Assembly: GCA_947176685.1 (NCBI GenBank) | Contig: CAMWRL010000034.1 | Span: 1-13,168, forward strand | DNA from: an uncultured Ruminococcus sp. | GTDB lineage: Bacteria > Bacillota > Clostridia > Oscillospirales > Ruminococcaceae | Length of the DNA: 13,168 nucleotides | Direction of reading: 5' to 3' | Shown here: positions 1 through 6,082 of the stretch, piece by piece | How positions within the stretch are numbered: position 1 is the first letter of the stretch | How the letters are laid out: each line of letters starts with the position of its first letter | The notes under the pieces: generated by a model | Databases searched by the model: none | What the model was told of the DNA's origin: nothing | What the model saw: only the letters and a program-made list of their open reading frames with translations | Translations under genes and position numbers: made by a program

Positions 1-2
1 TG

Positions 3-77
3 TGGTGACCCGTACGGGAATCGAACCCATGATTCCGCCGTGAAAGGGCGATGTCTTAACCGCTTGACCAACGGGCC
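3..77 (-). tRNA. tRNA-Glu (anticodon TTC)
   Basis: Read on the minus strand, this folds as a full cloverleaf. The 7-bp acceptor stem pairs GGCCCGT with ACGGGTC, the discriminator base is A, and CCA is encoded (positions 5-3). The anticodon loop CTTTCAC gives anticodon TTC, which reads glutamate codons. The T-loop TTCGATT is normal. It lies 12 bases downstream of tRNA-Met and is probably co-transcribed with it from the promoter at 203-231. Confidence 0.96.
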
Positions 78-89
78 TTTTATAAAGGA

Positions 90-163
90 TAGCGGCAGTC
101 GGACTTGAACCAACGACCCCCTGGGTATGAACCAAGTGCTCTAGCCAACTGAGCTATACCGCC
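90..163 (-). tRNA. tRNA-Met, elongator type (anticodon CAT)
   Basis: The minus strand gives a complete cloverleaf. The acceptor arm GGCGGTA pairs with TGCCGCT with G-T pairs, the D-arm is GCTCAGTTGGCTAGAGC, and the anticodon loop is TTCATAC (CAT). The anticodon stem lacks the three G-C pairs of an initiator tRNA and matches the usual Firmicute elongator tRNA-Met, which also argues against tRNA-Ile2. CCA is not encoded, unlike in the neighbouring tRNA-Glu. It is first in a two-tRNA transcript. Confidence 0.94.
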
Positions 164-202
164 ATATTGTCGTTGTTGCTGTTACTGCCTTACGACTTTA
201 TC

Positions 203-231
203 ATTATATCACGTATTTCCGGAAAAGTCAA
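203..231 (-). promoter_or_regulatory. sigma-A promoter of the tRNA-Met/tRNA-Glu pair
   Basis: On the minus strand, a -35 box TTGACT (231-226) and a perfect -10 box TATAAT (208-203) are separated by 17 bases. Transcription would start near 196, about 30 bases before mature tRNA-Met. The near-consensus strength fits a stable-RNA promoter. Confidence 0.85.
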
Positions 232-654
232 TAGAAAAATTCAAAAAAAAATGAAATTTGTGATAAATAGCAAAATATTCACTTGAATTTAAATAAAAAT
301 ATAGAAAATATATAAATTATAAGAATTGGAAGAATATTTAGGTATCTGATGTTTGTTTATTCGTTGAAATATTGTGTTAGACGGTGGTTTAAGATTGACA
401 AATAAAAAATAATGTGCTAAAATATAAATCAATAAAAGGATAATATCAGGATATTGTATTTTCGTTTGCCTGTTCCACATCAAGCCGTTGGTACAGTGAA
501 TCAATAAGATAGAACAGATTAGGAGCTATGATAAGGGATTCAACAGGTTATCTTACAGCCAGTCAATAAAAATCAGTGCGAAGTCAATGAGAAACAGCAG
601 ACAAAACTGTAAGTTATAGCTTATCAGATTCACATAATTTATGCAGGGCAGGAA
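232..654. other. AT-rich intergenic region and untranslated leader without a convincing gene
   Basis: Bases 232-394 are very AT-rich and hold no gene I can support. From about 430 the DNA should be transcribed from the promoter at 395-423. Bases 424-654 have more balanced composition but carry stop codons in all plus-strand frames. Short open stretches such as 528-569 and 535-612 look like eroded coding sequence, or like leader sequence, but I recognise no family. Minus-strand open frames here are AT-rich, low-complexity and without ribosome sites, so I do not call them. Confidence 0.5.
395..423 (+). promoter_or_regulatory. sigma-A promoter with extended -10, upstream of the nuclease gene
   Basis: A perfect -35 box TTGACA (395-400), a 17-base spacer and a -10 box TAAAAT (418-423) preceded by TGC, the extended -10 signature. 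Transcription would start near 430, leaving a leader of about 320 bases before the nuclease start codon at 752. No other complete gene lies between. Confidence 0.75.
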
Positions 655-744
655 ATGTCCGGATTTACACCTATGGAGACTGAGGTCCCAGAAGCAGAAA
701 GCCCATTGGCTTTGGACAATGGGGAGTTTACACAAAGGGAGTAA
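655..744 (+). CDS. possible 29-residue leader peptide or gene remnant
   Basis: A short frame begins ATG TCC GGA at 655 and ends with TAA at 742-744. It encodes an acidic peptide (M-S-G-F-T-P-M-E-T-E-V-P and on, ending F-T-Q-R-E). The frame is open upstream to a stop at 610-612, so it could also be the 3' remnant of an older gene. Its stop falls just after the ribosome site of the nuclease gene (AAAGGGAG, 734-741), a layout that would allow translational coupling. Against it, the purine-rich sequence before 655 sits only about two bases from the ATG, which is poor spacing. I recognise no family, and the call is tentative. Confidence 0.25.
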   Translation: MSGFTPMETEVPEAESPLALDNGEFTQRE

Positions 745-751
745 TAAATAT

Positions 752-1384
752 ATGAATATAAATCTTGAAAGGGACTTGCAAAAATGCTTGTCGATAATGA
801 GTCCGGACTGGATAATGCAGAATAATGTCAATGATAAGAAAACCAATTTTATATATAAGGCAGAAAATCTTGATGATTGTCTTAAGATGATAGAGTCCAA
901 TGACGTTGACAAGGACTACGCACTGCATAGATGGTATAATTATCAGACTTCCGTATATTGTGAATACTTATTCTGCGACTACGGTGCTGTACACGAAAAA
1001 AATATATATAATCATGATGTTGACATTTATATAAACGAAATCCCGTATGATGTGAAACTTACAGTATATCCCACCGCACTTCTGAATAATCGCCAAAATT
1101 ATAATCTGAGGAACATACAAGGGAAAAATAAAATGATAAGATGGCTTTATGCCAACCAGTCGCAACAGTCAAGAAAACAGCTCATTAACAGAATTTATGT
1201 TATGTGTGACGCTGAGACATTAAATGAAAGAATGAGTATGAAAAGCAACTTCGACTTGCTGAGAAGACAGATTGCCGCATATATGAATTACATAAAGTCA
1301 CATAAACCGAATGAAATAGAAATCATTGACGGAAACCAGACTTGCAAAGTAATGAGCGAGCTTATTTATGTAAGTGAAATTTAG
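752..1384 (+). CDS. putative PD-(D/E)XK-type nuclease, 210 aa
   Basis: The product is a soluble protein with no signal peptide or membrane segment. Residues 57-104 suggest a restriction-endonuclease-like fold. The A-L-H-R-W-Y-N segment (57-63) leads into a helix holding E71. A strand with D91 (D-V-D-I-Y-I) follows, and then D100-x-K102 in Y-D-V-K-L-T. The order E, then D, then (D/E)xK is that of PD-(D/E)XK nucleases, and similar R-W-Y-N proteins occur in mobile and defence-type regions. The remainder (105-210) is unassigned. ATG 752 is chosen because AAAGGGAG (734-741) lies 10 bases upstream. An in-frame ATG at 641 has no ribosome site. Transcription probably comes from 395-423. Substrate and role are unknown; it could be a defence nuclease, a toxin or a degraded mobile-element gene. 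Fold assignment is moderate confidence. Confidence 0.6.
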   Translation: MNINLERDLQKCLSIMSPDWIMQNNVNDKKTNFIYKAENLDDCLKMIESNDVDKDYALHRWYNYQTSVYCEYLFCDYGAVHEKNIYNHDVDIYINEIPYDVKLTVYPTALLNNRQNYNLRNIQGKNKMIRWLYANQSQQSRKQLINRIYVMCDAETLNERMSMKSNFDLLRRQIAAYMNYIKSHKPNEIEIIDGNQTCKVMSELIYVSEI

Positions 1385-1566
1385 TTACAGCAGTAAAAAC
1401 ACGCCTCCTGCCAAAGAAGAAAAAAGAAACAATCATATCATTTCCAAAAAAGAGAATATATGCGGAAAATGTCTCCGGTTTGTAAAATTTTTCCATATTC
1501 CTATGCATTGACTTGCAGTATCAAATATCATAATTATGAATAATCAAATAAAAGGAGATGAAAATA

Positions 1567-1926
1567 ATGTCAGAATTTCTCGAAATAACGTCCGATGATG
1601 AAAGTATAAGCCTTGTTTTTTATATTGAAAACAAGAATATTATGGAAATCGGTGAAAAGATTGAAAAAATTAATCCGTACGCCTTTATGAACGGCTATAA
1701 CTGGGAAGCGTTTTTAAATTACTATCTTGAAAAGCAGTCGCCGGACGTTCTGGAAGATATGGATTCCGACCCCGAAGCCGGAACGTATGTTGTATATTAT
1801 GAGAATACTCCGAAGAATTTTATAAAAGTAAATAAGTTTGCGGAAATAATAGAGTATCTGATTGAAAATCCGGAGGATATTTATGAAATAGTCCGTGAAC
1901 ACGGTGACGAAATAGAGTGGGACTGA
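1567..1926 (+). CDS. Imm51-like immunity family protein, 119 aa
   Basis: A small, acidic, cytosolic protein. The segment N-G-Y-N-W-E-A-F (42-49) followed by S-D-P-E-A-G-T-Y (67-74) matches, as I remember it, the Imm51 signature of a 'GY-W' turn and then 'DPEAG'. Imm51 members are found next to polymorphic toxins, which they are thought to neutralise. No large toxin gene is visible here. The start at 1567 is preferred because AAAGGAG (1551-1557) lies nine bases upstream, whereas an in-frame ATG at 1558 overlaps that ribosome site. The next gene begins one base after the TGA, so the two are translationally linked. A weak promoter candidate (TTGACT at 1508, CATAAT at 1529, spacing only 15) precedes it. 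It may be an orphan immunity gene or protect against the nuclease upstream, which is inference. Confidence 0.7.
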   Translation: MSEFLEITSDDESISLVFYIENKNIMEIGEKIEKINPYAFMNGYNWEAFLNYYLEKQSPDVLEDMDSDPEAGTYVVYYENTPKNFIKVNKFAEIIEYLIENPEDIYEIVREHGDEIEWD

Positions 1927-1927
1927 T

Positions 1928-2419
1928 ATGATTAAGCCTGAAAGTTATCGTACAAGGGACGAAGTTGAGGAAATTATTAAGGAAAATAATATTGACCGTT
2001 CGGAATTTCATGAAGCGTCGAAATTTTCATATGAAAGTATTCTTCGTAAATTTTATTATACGTTTTTTGAATATGACAAAAAAGTACGGTATGCAGAGCA
2101 GAAGAAAATAAATCTTTCGTATGCGTGGCTGCGTTTCCGTAAAGACCTTAATCATTCCGATACAATATGTTTACGTTATAATGATACTGATATTGATTCG
2201 ATAAAAAGTCTTATTCCGGAGTATTCGGACAATATGATATGTTTCTGTATACTTGCGGACGGCTGGGTATATGAGGGAAAACTTTCTGCAATGCTTAACG
2301 TGATTCCGGAAGTTTCTATGATGACAGACTACTATATAATATCAAAGAAATTCGACTGGGTTGTTGTCAACTGCGAGGACGGCGAATGTCTTAGCCGTGT
2401 AGACTGTAAAAGGAAGTGA
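1928..2419 (+). CDS. hypothetical protein, DUF6756/immunity-like, 163 aa
   Basis: A soluble protein with a charged N-terminal half (residues 1-60, predicted helical) and a hydrophobic C-terminal core. The C-terminal run V-Y-E-G-K-L-S-A, then I-P-E, then D-Y-Y-I-I-S-K-K-F-D-W-V-V resembles small proteins I associate with DUF6756. These are often found among SUKH and other immunity genes. That family name is from memory and tentative. The start codon is one base after the stop of the Imm51-like gene, and the upstream sequence is only weakly Shine-Dalgarno-like, so translation probably depends on coupling. Its stop (2417-2419) lies five bases before the lipoprotein ATG, making a compact three-gene unit. 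No catalytic motif is visible. Confidence 0.65.
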   Translation: MIKPESYRTRDEVEEIIKENNIDRSEFHEASKFSYESILRKFYYTFFEYDKKVRYAEQKKINLSYAWLRFRKDLNHSDTICLRYNDTDIDSIKSLIPEYSDNMICFCILADGWVYEGKLSAMLNVIPEVSMMTDYYIISKKFDWVVVNCEDGECLSRVDCKRK

Positions 2420-2424
2420 ACAGT

Positions 2425-2988
2425 ATGTTCAGAAAAATAATAACTGCTGTTCTGGCGTTGACAGTTATTGCAGGCTGTTCAGAGAAAAAGACAGTCGAGG
2501 ACATACCCGCTGAAAGTTCAGTCATATCACATACTCATACTGAACCCGCTCAGTTATGTATGGATAATGTGAAGTTTATATCTACATTTTTCCATAATCA
2601 TCAGCTTAAAGTATACAACGATACAGACGTTATTTATTATTTCGTCGTGCTGAATGACGGAAACGTTTTCACAATGGAAAAGAATTATAAATCGGATAAT
2701 TATGAGTTTCATAAAAAAATTTTTTCCTGTGATGATTCGGCTTGGGAAACTGCTGACAATATCGAAAATATCGGGACTTTTTCACCAAAGGAAACAGAAA
2801 CATTGTCGGGGTATATTGCCGGAATAAATCCGGACAGTGATTATTATGACCGTGAACGTGATGACATGGGCATGGCTCCTGACGTTATAGAAAGTGTTTA
2901 CTATAGTTATTACTGCTATATTCCGAACGGTGAAAAAAAGTCTGTTTTCCGTGTTATGAGCTTTGGCGAAAATCAGGGTACATCTTAA
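2425..2988 (+). CDS. small secreted lipoprotein with an apparently frameshifted 3' end
   Basis: The N-terminus is a lipoprotein signal: positively charged M-F-R-K, a hydrophobic stretch, and lipobox V-I-A-G-C with the lipidated cysteine at residue 18. The mature part is hydrophilic and rich in Tyr, Asp and His. I recognise no domain. ATG 2425 is chosen over GTG 2416 because AAAAGGA (2408-2414) is well placed only for the ATG. The frame stops at 2986-2988, but another frame continues open from 2978 to a TGA at 3083-3085. Its 35 codons read naturally (V-H-L-N-K-T-N-D-T-N-A-I-S). Removing one G from the GGG at 2976-2978 would join them into a protein of about 223 residues. It is the last gene of the unit starting at 1567, and being membrane-anchored it may act at the cell surface. 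Confidence 0.65.
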   Translation: MFRKIITAVLALTVIAGCSEKKTVEDIPAESSVISHTHTEPAQLCMDNVKFISTFFHNHQLKVYNDTDVIYYFVVLNDGNVFTMEKNYKSDNYEFHKKIFSCDDSAWETADNIENIGTFSPKETETLSGYIAGINPDSDYYDRERDDMGMAPDVIESVYYSYYCYIPNGEKKSVFRVMSFGENQGTS

Positions 2989-3121
2989 TAAGACAAATGA
3001 TACTAACGCCATTTCAGTATTTGAAATGATTACAGACAGTCAGCTTTATAATGACTGGACGGATAAAGTCAATAAGATTGACTGAGATATTTTGTTAAAA
3101 ATAAAACCTTTCACAAAACTA

Positions 3122-3150
3122 TTGACAATTTTGTCGAAAATTGTTATACT
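3122..3150 (+). promoter_or_regulatory. consensus sigma-A promoter of the RadC-like gene pair
   Basis: TTGACA (3122-3127), a 17-base spacer and TATACT (3145-3150) form one of the best promoters in the window. Transcription would start near 3157. This rules out the in-frame ATG at 3151 as the radC-like start and supports ATG 3202. Confidence 0.85.
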
Positions 3151-3161
3151 ATGCATAGTAT
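3125..3161. promoter_or_regulatory. two inverted repeats covering the RadC promoter (likely operators)
   Basis: The first dyad has 8-base arms ACAATTTT (3125-3132) and AAAATTGT (3137-3144) around four bases, filling the -35 edge and spacer. The second is a perfect 16-base palindrome, ATACTATGCATAGTAT (3146-3161), over the -10 box and predicted start site. Side by side they occupy nearly the whole promoter, so a dimeric repressor bound there would block RNA polymerase. The regulator is not identifiable from the window. Confidence 0.6.
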
Positions 3162-3201
3162 TTATTCTATCAATAAATCTTTCTTTACAGAGGTATTGCC
3201 T

Positions 3202-3879
3202 ATGAATCCGGAACTTCACAAGGGTCATCGTGAACGGCTGAGAAATCGTTTTATGGAAACTGAAGGTGCGGGATTTTTCAGGCACGAAATTATAGAACTT
3301 CTTCTATTTTACATTATTCCACGAGCTAATACAAATGAGACTGCTCATATGCTTATTGAGCAAAGCGGAGGCAGTCTGAGTAATTTATTTGAATTGGATA
3401 TTGATGAACTTTGCAGTATTAAGGGCGTTGGCGAAAATACTGCTTTATTTATTAAATTTATGTCCGAACTCAGCCGTATTTACCCGAATTTTTCCGGTAA
3501 GGCTGATTTGTCCGGCGAAGCACTGGATATTGCCAAATATTTGAGAAACAATATGTCCGGTTATGACTGCGATTATTGTGTTATTCTTAATATAAGTTAT
3601 CAGTTTGAAATAATAAATTCAATATGTATTCCTATGGACGAATTTCTCAGAAAGTCCACTAAAGAATTAGCTGCGGAAATAATTCAGAGAAATCCGCATA
3701 ATATTGCAGTCGGAATATATCACAGCAAGGGTCTGGCTATACCTAATCACAGAGATTATAACCTGTTCAGCAATATAAGCGCAATTCTGAAAGCTCTTGA
3801 AATTCCTTTGTATGATTTAATGGTATTCAGTAAAACCAACGTTTTTTCTATTCAGAACAAAGGTGCATTCAGTTTCTGA
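3202..3879 (+). CDS. RadC-like (UPF0758/DUF2466) protein with a defective JAMM metal site, 225 aa
   Basis: The N-terminal segment H-K-G-H-R-E-R-L-R-N-R-F (6-17) and the helical E-I-I-E-L-L-L-F-Y region are typical of Firmicute RadC proteins. A helix-hairpin-helix follows with an intact hairpin, I-K-G-V-G-E-N (73-79). The C-terminal domain should be a JAMM/MPN+ fold with H-x-H-P-x-G-x3-P-S-x2-D. Here the aligned stretch is I172-Y-H174-S-K-G-L-A-I-P-N-H-R-D185. The first metal-binding His is replaced by Ile, the Pro by Ser and the Ser by Asn, while one His and the Asp remain. The protein is full length for the family, so it is probably expressed but unlikely to be a normal metalloprotease. RadC function is unsettled; members are often on mobile elements. 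ATG 3202 follows AGAGGT with good spacing and lies downstream of the mapped promoter. The second radC-like gene starts 46 bases after its stop. Confidence 0.85.
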   Translation: MNPELHKGHRERLRNRFMETEGAGFFRHEIIELLLFYIIPRANTNETAHMLIEQSGGSLSNLFELDIDELCSIKGVGENTALFIKFMSELSRIYPNFSGKADLSGEALDIAKYLRNNMSGYDCDYCVILNISYQFEIINSICIPMDEFLRKSTKELAAEIIQRNPHNIAVGIYHSKGLAIPNHRDYNLFSNISAILKALEIPLYDLMVFSKTNVFSIQNKGAFSF

Positions 3880-3925
3880 CCGGTATACCGTAGCTTAATA
3901 TATTTTTGGAGTTACAGCAAGTTAT

Positions 3926-4651
3926 ATGGACAATAATGATAAATCACTGAAAAGTAAACTGATGAAGAAATATATTGAAAATGGTCTTGCTTTAATGTCC
4001 GAAACTGAAATTCTGGAGCTTATTCTGTCGTTTTCGGAAAAGAAAGACATCTGTTCTACTGCCGAAAATCTTCTGGACTGTTACAGAAGTATAAGCAATA
4101 TTTCAAAAATTGACCCGAAAACCCTCCTTAAAGACAAAATGTTAAGCCGGCAGGGTGCTGTATTAATCAAGCTTATTGCAGTAATGAGCCGTGTTTATAA
4201 TATGGACAAGGATAATATCAGTAAAACAGACAGCGTTGAAACAGCAATGAATTTTCTGAAAAACTGTTACATAGGTATTTCCGGTGAAAAAATATCAATA
4301 ATTGCTTTGGAAAAGGATTTCACTATAAAGGACTATTGTTTTGTTTAGTCAGGCACTAACGCTGATGTGAAGCTTTCATGCCGTGATATTCTGAAGTTTG
4401 CACTTGATAATAATGCTGACATGATTATTATGGCACATAACCACCCGTTAGGTCAAGCCCAACCGTCAGAAACTGATATATTTACAACAAAGCATATTAT
4501 AAAGCTGCTTGAAAGCGTAGGCGTGATTATGATTGACCACATTATTGTCGGACAGAATGGCTGTTTTTCAATGAGGGAAGATTTCAGCAATGATATGTTC
4601 AGAAACGTTTCCGATTGCGGTTATAAATATAATGCCAAAGACATTTCCTGA
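3926..4651 (+). pseudogene. second RadC-like gene, interrupted by one in-frame TAG
   Basis: Two open stretches, 3926-4345 and 4349-4651, are in the same frame and separated only by TAG at 4346-4348. Read through, they give one RadC-like protein of about 241 residues, the usual length. The N-terminal part has the E-I-L-E-L-I-L helix, but the helix-hairpin-helix is degraded: where the first RadC has G-V-G-E-N this one has M-L-S-R-Q-G. The C-terminal part has a complete JAMM motif A-H-N-H-P-L-G-Q-A-Q-P-S-E-T-D (about residues 170-184), then the family's I-D-H-I-I-V-G. The likely JAMM Glu (G-E-K-I-S-I-I-A-L) lies before the TAG, so neither fragment alone would hold a full active site. GGAG (3908-3911) is 14 bases before ATG 3926, which is long. 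A GTG at 4367 could restart translation but lacks a good ribosome site. A recent nonsense mutation is simplest; suppression is possible. Confidence 0.75.
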
Positions 4652-4668
4652 CCGGAAATGTCTTTTTT
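4637..4668 (+). terminator. rho-independent terminator after the RadC-like pair
   Basis: A 12-bp stem, AAAGACATTTCC (4637-4648) with GGAAATGTCTTT (4654-4665), a five-base loop that contains the TGA stop of the second RadC frame, and a run of six T (4663-4668). It closes the plus-strand block. For the converging spoVAE transcript the hairpin also forms, but only three T follow within the stem, so it should end that transcript poorly. Confidence 0.88.
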
Positions 4669-4675
4669 GTTTTTA

Positions 4676-5038
4676 TTAACTCTTGTCCCTCTGTCTGAAA
4701 ACCGCCGCAGCAGAAAGTCCGGCAAGCAGTGCAACAGTTATTCCGGCAGCAGCAGAAGTCATACCGCCCGTGAACACTCCCAGAAATCCGTCACGGTCAA
4801 TGGCTTTGCGGACACCTTCGGCAAGGAGATTTCCGAAACCCGTAAGAGGTACGGAAGCACCTGCACCGGCAAAGTCAACAAGCGGTTTATATATTCCGAC
4901 CGCTGAAAGAATCACTCCGGCAACAACAAAGCTTGTAAGTATTCGTGCGGGAGTAAGTTTTGTATAGTCAATCAGCAGTTGTCCGACGGCGCATATCGCA
5001 CCGCCTACTAAAAAAGCCTTTATCAAGTCCCATAACAT
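4676..5038 (-). CDS. spoVAE: stage V sporulation protein AE (SpoVAE/SpoVAEb family), 120 aa
   Basis: A small integral membrane protein of the SpoVA family. SpoVA proteins sit in the spore inner membrane and move Ca2+-dipicolinic acid into the developing spore and out at germination. The whole chain is hydrophobic and Gly/Ala-rich with about four membrane segments. It contains the family pattern K-A-F-L-V-G-G-A-I-C near the N-terminus, T-G-F-G-N-L-L-A-E-G in the middle, and a Gly/Ala-rich last helix before the R-Q-R-D-K-S tail. The length matches SpoVAE. The ribosome site AAAGGA lies in the last codons of spoVAD, whose stop is six bases before this ATG, so the two are in one operon. Downstream it converges on the RadC-like gene. 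Confidence 0.93.
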   Translation of the reverse strand: MLWDLIKAFLVGGAICAVGQLLIDYTKLTPARILTSFVVAGVILSAVGIYKPLVDFAGAGASVPLTGFGNLLAEGVRKAIDRDGFLGVFTGGMTSAAAGITVALLAGLSAAAVFRQRDKS

Positions 5039-5044
5039 AAATTT

Positions 5045-6055
5045 TCAGTCCTTTCTGAGGTGTACAAGGTGTGCAATAGTCGGAATTGATTCCCCCTGCT
5101 GTAACGACATCGGAGACATCAAAGCTCCGGTTGCTGTAAACAGGATATTTTGAGCAGTACCGTTTTCAAGCATAGGCAGAAAGTATCCGCATAACACACT
5201 TGCACTGCATCCGCAGCCAGACCCTCCGCAATGTGTATCCTGTTTTTCGGAGTCAAAAATCATACAGCCGCAGTCACGGTGCTGTACCGAAATATCAATA
5301 TTCTGTTTTTTCAGAAATTCAACCAACAGTTTACTGCCGACAATTCCCAAATCTCCGGTAATGATAAAATCATAGTCTTCCGGAGCTGTTCCCGTAGCCA
5401 TAAGATAACGCTGAATAGTAGTTGCGGCGGCAGGAGCCATTGCACTGCCCATATTGTTTATATCACTTATGTCCATATCAGTGATTTTTCCGACACAACC
5501 GCCGACTACTTTTATAAGACCGTTAGTTTTAGAAAGCACTACCGCACCCGAAGCCGTACATGTCCATTGTGCAGTCGGGGTACGTTGTCCGCCGTATGAC
5601 AGCGGAAATCTGAATTGTCTTTCTGCTGTCGAGAAATGCGAAGATGTAACTGCTATCGCACGGTCTGCGACACTGCTTTCAGTTAGAACCGAGGAAACAA
5701 GCAGTCCTTCAGCCATAGTCGAACACGCTCCGTACAGTCCGAGAAATGGTATTTCAAGTTCACGCAGACCGTAGGTCGAGCCGATACATTGGTTAATCAG
5801 GTCGCCTGAACATATAATATCAATATCTTCTTTAGTTATACCGGCTTTCTGTACAGCAAGGCTTACGGCTTCCAGCTGGAAACGGCTTTCAGCTTTTTCC
5901 CACGAGTCCTTGCCGAAATGACTGTCTTCAACTACCTTGTCAAAATACTGTCCCAAAGGTCCTTCGCCCTCTTTTGAACCCACAACCGCCGCAAAGCTTT
6001 CGATTTTCACGGTATCAGCAAGCCGGAAAATGCCTTGTGAAATATACTGCGCCAT
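5045..6055 (-). CDS. spoVAD: stage V sporulation protein AD (SpoVAD), 336 aa
   Basis: SpoVAD has a thiolase-like fold and is the soluble SpoVA component that binds dipicolinic acid at the spore inner membrane. Diagnostic runs are visible: C-S-G-D-L-I-N-Q (82-89), the thiolase-type loop G-L-Y-G-A-C-S-T-M-A-E-G with Cys111, S-S-H-F-S-T-A-E-R-Q-F-R-F-P, G-G-Q-R-T-P-T-A-Q-W-T, and H-C-G-G-S-G-C-G-C-S near the C-terminus. The length is normal. The start is ATG 6055, with AGGAGGTG (6069-6062) at good spacing; the GTG at 6064 overlaps this site and is rejected. The gene begins 54 bases after the Ca2+-ATPase stop and has its own sigma-G-like promoter there. SpoVAC, its usual upstream partner, is absent at this place. 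Confidence 0.96.
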   Translation of the reverse strand: MAQYISQGIFRLADTVKIESFAAVVGSKEGEGPLGQYFDKVVEDSHFGKDSWEKAESRFQLEAVSLAVQKAGITKEDIDIICSGDLINQCIGSTYGLRELEIPFLGLYGACSTMAEGLLVSSVLTESSVADRAIAVTSSHFSTAERQFRFPLSYGGQRTPTAQWTCTASGAVVLSKTNGLIKVVGGCVGKITDMDISDINNMGSAMAPAAATTIQRYLMATGTAPEDYDFIITGDLGIVGSKLLVEFLKKQNIDISVQHRDCGCMIFDSEKQDTHCGGSGCGCSASVLCGYFLPMLENGTAQNILFTATGALMSPMSLQQGESIPTIAHLVHLRKD

Positions 6056-6067
6056 AATAAACACCTC

Positions 6068-6082
6068 CTGTTATGATAACAG
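6068..6082. promoter_or_regulatory. 15-base palindrome between the spoVAD promoter and ribosome site
   Basis: CTGTTAT-G-ATAACAG is a perfect dyad around one central base. It lies immediately downstream of the candidate -10 box (6083-6089) and touches the ribosome site. Its position suits an operator for a dimeric regulator or a short 5' hairpin. Which, if either, cannot be told from the sequence. Confidence 0.4.

Noticed and set aside
289..504. 71-residue minus-strand frame in the AT-rich region
   Set aside because: Composition is dominated by Ile, Tyr, Asn and Leu, as expected from random AT-rich sequence. It overlaps the strong plus-strand promoter and shows no ribosome site.
90..751. Genomic-island insertion into tRNA-Met
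   Set aside because: The accessory block lies at the 5' side of the tRNA gene, integrases usually use the 3' end, and I saw no repeated tRNA fragment or integrase gene.
553..912. 119-residue minus-strand hydrophobic frame
   Set aside because: It is antisense to the nuclease gene and its leader, has no ribosome site and reads as low-complexity membrane-like sequence from AT-rich DNA.
3151..3201. Upstream ATG for the first RadC-like gene
   Set aside because: It directly follows the -10 box, ahead of the predicted transcription start, and lacks a ribosome site. ATG 3202 begins the conserved family sequence.
6056..6064. GTG start for SpoVAD three codons upstream
   Set aside because: The GTG overlaps the AGGAGGTG ribosome site that properly serves ATG 6055.
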